Positions 57,845-62,712 of a stretch of 62,712 bases of DNA are shown here, piece by piece (the first letter of the stretch is position 1; each line of letters opens with the position of its first letter). The stretch covers positions 1-62,712 of the forward strand of contig QBWD01000004.1 of assembly GCA_003283685.1 (NCBI GenBank). Reading direction: 5' to 3'. The stretch is from Prochlorococcus sp. AG-315-D17. Lineage in GTDB: Bacteria > Cyanobacteriota > Cyanobacteriia > PCC-6307 > Cyanobiaceae. A program made the translations under genes and the position numbers. Under the pieces are notes generated by a model. That model made no database searches, was not told the DNA's origin, and worked only from the letters and a program-made list of their open reading frames with translations.

Positions 57845-58492
57845 CTAATCCATTTGACTTTCAGCCGCTCTTAACAGAGCGTTGGTGGCTGCGGCAGCTA
57901 AAGATGCACCTCCTTTAGACCCTTTAATAACAATATGTGGCATAGCACTCTTTAGTAAGCGTGTTTTACTTTCGGAAACCCCAATAAACCCAACTGGCAT
58001 CCCAATAATTAAACTAGGCATTTCACATCCTTCTTCGATTAAATCTATTAATTCCATTAAGGCTGTGGGAGCACTTCCTATCACTACAATTGGTCTTTCT
58101 AAGCATTGATTTGTATCCAATAATTTCAACCAGGCATTTCTCATACCAAAAGAACTTCTTGTCACTGAAATGGAATCCGATTCAATATTTTCAGGTGCCC
58201 ATTCTAAAACGCATCGGACATCTGAATTCAATGTTCTTTTAGCCATTGGAGAAACAGCGGCCTTTGCCATAAAGGTATCAGTAAGAATTTTGCTGCCCAA
58301 TTTCAAAGCGTTAACCCCTCTTTCACAGGCCCCTGAACTAAAATTCAGTTGTGATTGCAAGCTGAAATCTCCACTTGCATGAATCATGCGTTCTAAAACT
58401 GATTGATCTATCAAATCAAGCCCTGTAAAACCAAGGTTAGATTTAATGTATTCAATGCTTTCAAGAAAAATCGGATGTTCTTTATTTTTCAC
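57845..58492 (-). CDS. cobH: Precorrin-8X methylmutase (CobH/CbiC)
   Basis: 215 residues. The catalytic His is in ERMIHASGDFSL near the start. GSAPTALMELIDLIEEG and MPVGFIGVSESKTRLL form the substrate pocket typical of the family. It moves the methyl group from C-11 to C-12 to give hydrogenobyrinic acid or the cobalt form in vitamin B12 (or pseudocobalamin) synthesis. It converges with mutS and diverges from holA. Confidence 0.93.
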   Translation of the reverse strand: MKNKEHPIFLESIEYIKSNLGFTGLDLIDQSVLERMIHASGDFSLQSQLNFSSGACERGVNALKLGSKILTDTFMAKAAVSPMAKRTLNSDVRCVLEWAPENIESDSISVTRSSFGMRNAWLKLLDTNQCLERPIVVIGSAPTALMELIDLIEEGCEMPSLIIGMPVGFIGVSESKTRLLKSAMPHIVIKGSKGGASLAAAATNALLRAAESQMD

Positions 58493-58541
58493 TGATTTAA
58501 TTACAAGGGACTAATTTGAGTTCAGATCCTTTCTCCAAGTA

Positions 58542-59558
58542 ATGCCAATTCATCTATTATGGGGAGATGACTATGCCTCCAGCATTAGAGAGATAGAGAA
58601 TATTATCCAAACATATATTGATCCTGCTTGGAGTAGTTTTAATATCAGTCGCTTAGATGGAAGTGATTCAAACCAAAGTTTTAGAGCATTAGATGAGGTT
58701 AAGAGTGCTCCATTAGGAAAAGGAAATAGAATTGTTCTAGTAAAAAGAAGTCAATTTTGCAATGGTTGCTCCATGGATTTAGCGAATAAACTAGAGCAAG
58801 CAATAAATTTAATTCCAGAGAAAACGCATCTAATTTTATATAATTCTAATAAACCTGATAAAAGACTTAAAACAACTAAAATAATACAAAAGAATATTCA
58901 ATCAATTCCGCTATCTAGTGAAAAAAGTTTTGTTCTTCCACTCCCATGGGATATTCCTGGACAAAGAAAATTAGTACAAACTATTGCTCGTGAGTTAAGT
59001 CTAAAAATTAACAACCAAGCAATTGATTTAATTGTTGATAATATTGGTAGTGATAGTTCTTTAATTTATACAGAATTAAAAAAACTTTCATTACTGTCCG
59101 AAGCAAGAGAAGAAAAAATACATAGCAATGGGACCAAAGAAATAACAATAGAAATAGTTAATGCCTTAATCCAAAACCATTCCACAAATGCTCTTGAAAT
59201 CGCCAATCATATACTTCAACAAAATACAGTCCTTGCATTAGAAAAAATTAATTACCTTCTTGAAAATGGTGAGCCAGCATTAAGATTGGTTTCTACTTTA
59301 ACTGGACAAGTCAGAGGCTGGCTTTGGGTCAAACTGTTAGAGTCACAAGGTAAACAAGAAGTCAAAGACATCGCTAAGCTTGCAGGGATTGCCAATCCCA
59401 AAAGAATTTTTGTTATTCGTAAACAAATCCAAGGTAAACAGTCAGCAATGTTTATTGAACTGATGGAAAAACTTCTAAAAATTGAAGCCTCAATTAAATT
59501 AGGACTTAAACCAATCGATGCTTTTAAAGATAATCTGCTAACACAAAGTAAAAATTAG
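58542..59558 (+). CDS. holA: DNA polymerase III delta subunit
   Basis: 338 residues. The N-terminal MPIHLLWGDDYASSIREIEN and the conserved RLDGSD, then KSAPLGKGNRIVLVK and AINLIPEKTHLILY, fit the AAA+-like fold of HolA. The helical collar domain starts near 205 (EIANHILQQNTVLALEKINY). It opens the sliding clamp as part of the clamp loader. It is weakly conserved in sequence, so assignment relies on pattern and length. Confidence 0.88.
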   Translation: MPIHLLWGDDYASSIREIENIIQTYIDPAWSSFNISRLDGSDSNQSFRALDEVKSAPLGKGNRIVLVKRSQFCNGCSMDLANKLEQAINLIPEKTHLILYNSNKPDKRLKTTKIIQKNIQSIPLSSEKSFVLPLPWDIPGQRKLVQTIARELSLKINNQAIDLIVDNIGSDSSLIYTELKKLSLLSEAREEKIHSNGTKEITIEIVNALIQNHSTNALEIANHILQQNTVLALEKINYLLENGEPALRLVSTLTGQVRGWLWVKLLESQGKQEVKDIAKLAGIANPKRIFVIRKQIQGKQSAMFIELMEKLLKIEASIKLGLKPIDAFKDNLLTQSKN

Positions 59559-59597
59559 ACTAACAACTGAAATAATCAAGGAATTAAAAAGAGTTAA

Positions 59598-61364
59598 ATG
59601 ACTTTGCTGGTTCAAAAATTTGGCGGCACCTCCTTAGGAAGTATCGAGCGTATTAAATCAGTAGCAAAAAGGATCCAAGCAAGCAAAGAAGAAGGAAATG
59701 ATCTAGTTATTGTTGTCTCAGCTATGGGACACTCCACAGACGAACTAACAAATTTAGCCTCAAATATCACTAGTCATCCACCCAAAAGAGAACTGGACAT
59801 GCTCCTTTCAACAGGAGAGCAGATTTCTATATCTTTGTTAGCTATGGCTCTAAATGAATTAGGTGTACAAGCTATCTCAATGACTGGAAATCAAGCTGGA
59901 ATAATTACTGAGTCTGCTCATGGACGAGCAAGAATATTAGAAATAAGAACAGATAGGATCAAAACCTTATTAGATCAAGGCCAAATAATAGTTATTGCAG
60001 GATTCCAAGGTACAAGCCTTGGGATTAAGGGCATTCCTGAAATAACAACTTTAGGAAGAGGAGGTTCTGACACGTCTGCAGTGGCTTTGGCAGCAGCTCT
60101 AGAGGCTAACGCATGTGAAATCTATACAGATGTTCCTGGTATTTTAACAACAGACCCTCGCATAGTTAAAAATGCACAACTGATGGAAAATATTAGTTGT
60201 GATGAAATGTTAGAACTGGCAAGTCTGGGGGCATCTGTTTTACACCCACGTGCGGTTGAAATTGCAAGAAACTATGGAGTGACCGTTTTCGTTAAATCAA
60301 GTTGGGATAATCTTTCTGGAACGATTCTTACAAGTAAAAAAAATAATATTCTTACCAAAAGTGGAATTGAGCACCGAAGTCCAGTAGATGGATTAGAACT
60401 TATAGAACATCAAGCAGTTATTGCACTATCGAACATTCCAGATCGTCCTGGAATAGCTGCTGATCTATTCGAAACTCTTTCAAAAGGAGGAGTCAATGTT
60501 GATTTAATTATTCAAGCAACGCACCAAGTCAACAAAAATGATATTACTTTTACCATTAAAGAAGATGAATTAGAAAATGCACTTTCTCAATGTCAAAATC
60601 TTATTCAATCTATTGGAGGTGAAATATCATCACAAAGAAATATGACGAAACTAAGTATTAATGGAGCTGGAATCATGGGTAGAGCTGGTATAGCTTCTTC
60701 TCTATTCGAGACTCTATCCAATTCTGGAGTCAACATACGACTGATAGCGACAAGTGAAGTTAAAGTTAGTTGTGTTATCGATGCCGATTTAGGAACAAAA
60801 GCCTTACGTTCTGTTGGGGATTTTTATAAATTAAATAATAAACAAATTAGTCTTAACCGAATTTCAGAAGATAACCATGAGCCAGAAGTAAGAGGAGTTG
60901 CTTTAGATAAAGATCAAATCCAAATTAGTGTTAAAAACGTACCTGATAGACCAGGAACAGCTTCTAGTATTTGTTCTATTTTAGCCGATAGTAATATCAC
61001 ATTAGACACAATAGTTCAATCTGAAAGAAAGCATAAAGACAATACTAAAGATATAAGTTTTACTATAAAGAAAAATGATAGACAAGAAGCAACATTTGCA
61101 TTAGAGAAACTTATCTCTAACTGGAAAGGGGCAAAACTAGAAGAGGGTAAGGCAATAGCTAAAATTAGTGCTGTAGGATCTGGCATGCCTTTCACAAGAG
61201 GTACCGCAGGGAAAATGTTTAGAGCATTAGCAAATGAAAAAATAAATATAGAAATGATTGCTACAAGTGAAATAAGAACAACATGTATTGTTCCTGAAAA
61301 AAATAGTGAGAATGCATTAAATGCAATTCACTCTTGCTTTAAGTTAGGAAAAAATAATAGTTAA
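59598..61364 (+). CDS. lysC: Aspartate kinase with four ACT domains
   Basis: 588 residues. The kinase domain is marked by VQKFGGTSLGSIERIKSVAK at the start and TTLGRGGSDTSAVALAAAL near 155. Four ACT-type units follow from about 265 (ALSNIPDRPGIAADLFETLS, INGAGIMGRAGIASSLFETL, SVKNVPDRPGTASSICSILA, SAVGSGMPFTRGTAGKMFRA). The doubled ACT pairs are characteristic of cyanobacterial enzymes and mediate feedback by Lys and/or Thr. It catalyses the first step to Lys, Thr and Met. Confidence 0.95.
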   Translation: MTLLVQKFGGTSLGSIERIKSVAKRIQASKEEGNDLVIVVSAMGHSTDELTNLASNITSHPPKRELDMLLSTGEQISISLLAMALNELGVQAISMTGNQAGIITESAHGRARILEIRTDRIKTLLDQGQIIVIAGFQGTSLGIKGIPEITTLGRGGSDTSAVALAAALEANACEIYTDVPGILTTDPRIVKNAQLMENISCDEMLELASLGASVLHPRAVEIARNYGVTVFVKSSWDNLSGTILTSKKNNILTKSGIEHRSPVDGLELIEHQAVIALSNIPDRPGIAADLFETLSKGGVNVDLIIQATHQVNKNDITFTIKEDELENALSQCQNLIQSIGGEISSQRNMTKLSINGAGIMGRAGIASSLFETLSNSGVNIRLIATSEVKVSCVIDADLGTKALRSVGDFYKLNNKQISLNRISEDNHEPEVRGVALDKDQIQISVKNVPDRPGTASSICSILADSNITLDTIVQSERKHKDNTKDISFTIKKNDRQEATFALEKLISNWKGAKLEEGKAIAKISAVGSGMPFTRGTAGKMFRALANEKINIEMIATSEIRTTCIVPEKNSENALNAIHSCFKLGKNNS

Positions 61365-61368
61365 TTTT

Positions 61369-62712
61369 TTATTTTCCTACTAATCTATGACGCAATTTCT
61401 TTATCCTATCTCTTAATATTGCAGCTTTTTCAAAATCTAAATCCTTAGCAGCACTTTTCATTTTTGATTCAAGTTTGTCAATGACTTCTGGTAACGAATC
61501 TAAAGACAATCCACCATCTTTATCTATAGAAAACTCATCTACTAGTTTATTTGCGATATCAACAAGATCATCATTATTTCCGTCCTTATTTAATCGTCTA
61601 GACAATTCTAAAAATGACAGAATTGAATTATTAGCTTTTTTTCCAGCAGGAGTGGGAACTATTCCATTGTCTTTATTATATTGATCTTGAATTTCACGCC
61701 GTCTTTCAGTTTTACTAATTGCTTTTACCATTGAATCCGTCATCTTATCGGCATACAGCAAAGCCTGACCTTCTACATGTCTCGCAGCTCTTCCGATAGT
61801 TTGTACTAAAGATCTTTCAGCTCTTAAGAATCCTTCTTTATCAGCATCAAGAATAACTACCAGGGAAACTTCTGGTAAGTCTAAGCCTTCTCTTAAAAGA
61901 TTAACGCCAACCAAAACGTCATATTCTCCAAGACGTAAATCTTGAATAATTTCAATCCGCTCGATAGAATGGATTTCTGAATGTAAATAGCGAACTCTTA
62001 TTTTATTTTCTGACAAATAATCAGTCAGATCTTCAGCCATTCTTTTGGTAAGCGTAGTAACTAATATTCTTTGATTCTTCTTTGCTCTTTTTCTAATCTC
62101 AAAAAGTAAATCTTCAACCTGACCTTCTGTTGGTCGAACTTCAACTATTGGATCTAGAACACCAGTGGGTCGAATGACTTGCTCAACTATGTGGTCTTGA
62201 CTTTTAGATAATTCCCAATCACCAGGTGTAGCACTTATAAATACCGTTTGTTGGGCTTTGCTCCAAAATTCTAGATCTTTTAAAGGACGATTATCTGCTG
62301 CACTCGGCAATCTAAACCCATGGTCTATTAAGACTTTTTTTCTAGCTTGATCTCCATTATACATAGCTCGCAATTGAGGACATGTAACATGACTCTCATC
62401 AATAAATAACAGCCAATTCTTAGGAAAATAATCAATTAAACATTCAGGTGGCGTTCCTTCTGCGCGGCCAGAGAGATGACGTGCATAATTTTCGACTCCA
62501 TTGCAATAGCCTACTTCTTTCAGCATTTCCAGATCATATTTAGTTCTCTGTTCTAGCCTCTGAGCTTCGAGTAATTTACCCTCTTCATTAAACAATTCCA
62601 ATCTTTCTTTTAATTCTTTGTGTATTTCCTTGACTGCAGTATCTAAGCGTTCTTTAGGAGTTACAAAATGCTTGGCTGGATAAATATTAATCGAATCTAA
62701 TTTATCTAATAT
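61369..62712 (-). CDS. uvrB: UvrABC excision nuclease subunit B, C-terminal part
   Basis: The reverse-strand frame is open to the window edge, giving the last roughly 447 residues of a protein normally of about 670-680. Visible are the helicase motifs [22 protein letters not shown], and [33 protein letters not shown] (motif VI); and the C-terminal UVR motif ([19 protein letters not shown]) that binds UvrC. The P-loop and beta-hairpin at the N-terminal side are outside the window. It verifies DNA damage in nucleotide excision repair. It converges with lysC, 4 bases apart. Confidence 0.96.
   Translation of the reverse strand: MLDKLDSINIYPAKHFVTPKERLDTAVKEIHKELKERLELFNEEGKLLEAQRLEQRTKYDLEMLKEVGYCNGVENYARHLSGRAEGTPPECLIDYFPKNWLLFIDESHVTCPQLRAMYNGDQARKKVLIDHGFRLPSAADNRPLKDLEFWSKAQQTVFISATPGDWELSKSQDHIVEQVIRPTGVLDPIVEVRPTEGQVEDLLFEIRKRAKKNQRILVTTLTKRMAEDLTDYLSENKIRVRYLHSEIHSIERIEIIQDLRLGEYDVLVGVNLLREGLDLPEVSLVVILDADKEGFLRAERSLVQTIGRAARHVEGQALLYADKMTDSMVKAISKTERRREIQDQYNKDNGIVPTPAGKKANNSILSFLELSRRLNKDGNNDDLVDIANKLVDEFSIDKDGGLSLDSLPEVIDKLESKMKSAAKDLDFEKAAILRDRIKKLRHRLVGK

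Overview
The window looks like a chromosome segment of a small-genome marine picocyanobacterium, most likely a low-GC (low-light type) Prochlorococcus. The evidence is the AT-rich sequence, the tight gene packing, a PsbZ-like photosystem II protein beside ribH, cyanobacterial versions of the sigma-70 factor and aspartokinase (four ACT domains), and no IS elements, phage genes or CRISPR. The exact clade is inference; no search was run.

Layout. 0-6.7 kb is core: mreC (partial), mreB, ssb, a DedA protein, ahcY, tsaE, a PfkB sugar kinase and a broken mutY. 6.7-11 kb is a small glycosylation islet (TPR/GT41 transferase and a GT4 glycosyltransferase). 11-21.7 kb is core again: alpha/beta hydrolase, sigma factor, mgtE, gpx, two crcB genes, an SH3-like protein, gyrB, miaA, infC, a GntR regulator and cysE. 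21.7-53.2 kb is a large cell-surface region, interrupted only by secA. It holds a Wzt/Wzm-type glycan ABC exporter, two GMD-type dehydratases, a type I secretion set (parvulin, ABC exporter, HlyD) with two candidate substrates, a second TPR/GT41 protein, rmlB/A/C with an aminotransferase and a C-methyltransferase-like protein, an FAD oxidoreductase, a 970-residue secreted RTX/DUF4214 protein, a triple-GT4 polymerase-like protein and a coiled-coil methyltransferase. 53.3-62.7 kb is core: GNAT, tRNA-Gly, ribH, psbZ, mutS, cobH/cbiC, holA, lysC and uvrB (partial).

How the surface genes may work together (inference). The Wzt-like ATPase carries an N-terminal domain of about 200 residues that is visibly the same module as the N-terminus of the giant secreted protein, and a related DUF4214 module sits at the C-terminus of a secreted-type metalloprotease. 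The methyltransferase with a coiled coil and membrane-binding tail, overlapping the triple-GT4 gene by 4 bp, resembles the E. coli O8/O9a chain-termination and polymerisation pair (WbdD/WbdA). A coherent model is an ABC-dependent O-antigen-like glycan whose export and use as a surface-protein anchor are both read by the same DUF4214-type module, once inside the cell on the transporter and once outside on the surface layer protein. This is the most likely undescribed system in the window.

Other notable points: mutY is frameshifted and its catalytic Glu is replaced by Asp; the second GT41 protein has lost the nucleotide-sugar binding GHTT motif; the coiled coil contains a 33-bp tandem duplication encoding an 11-residue unit.
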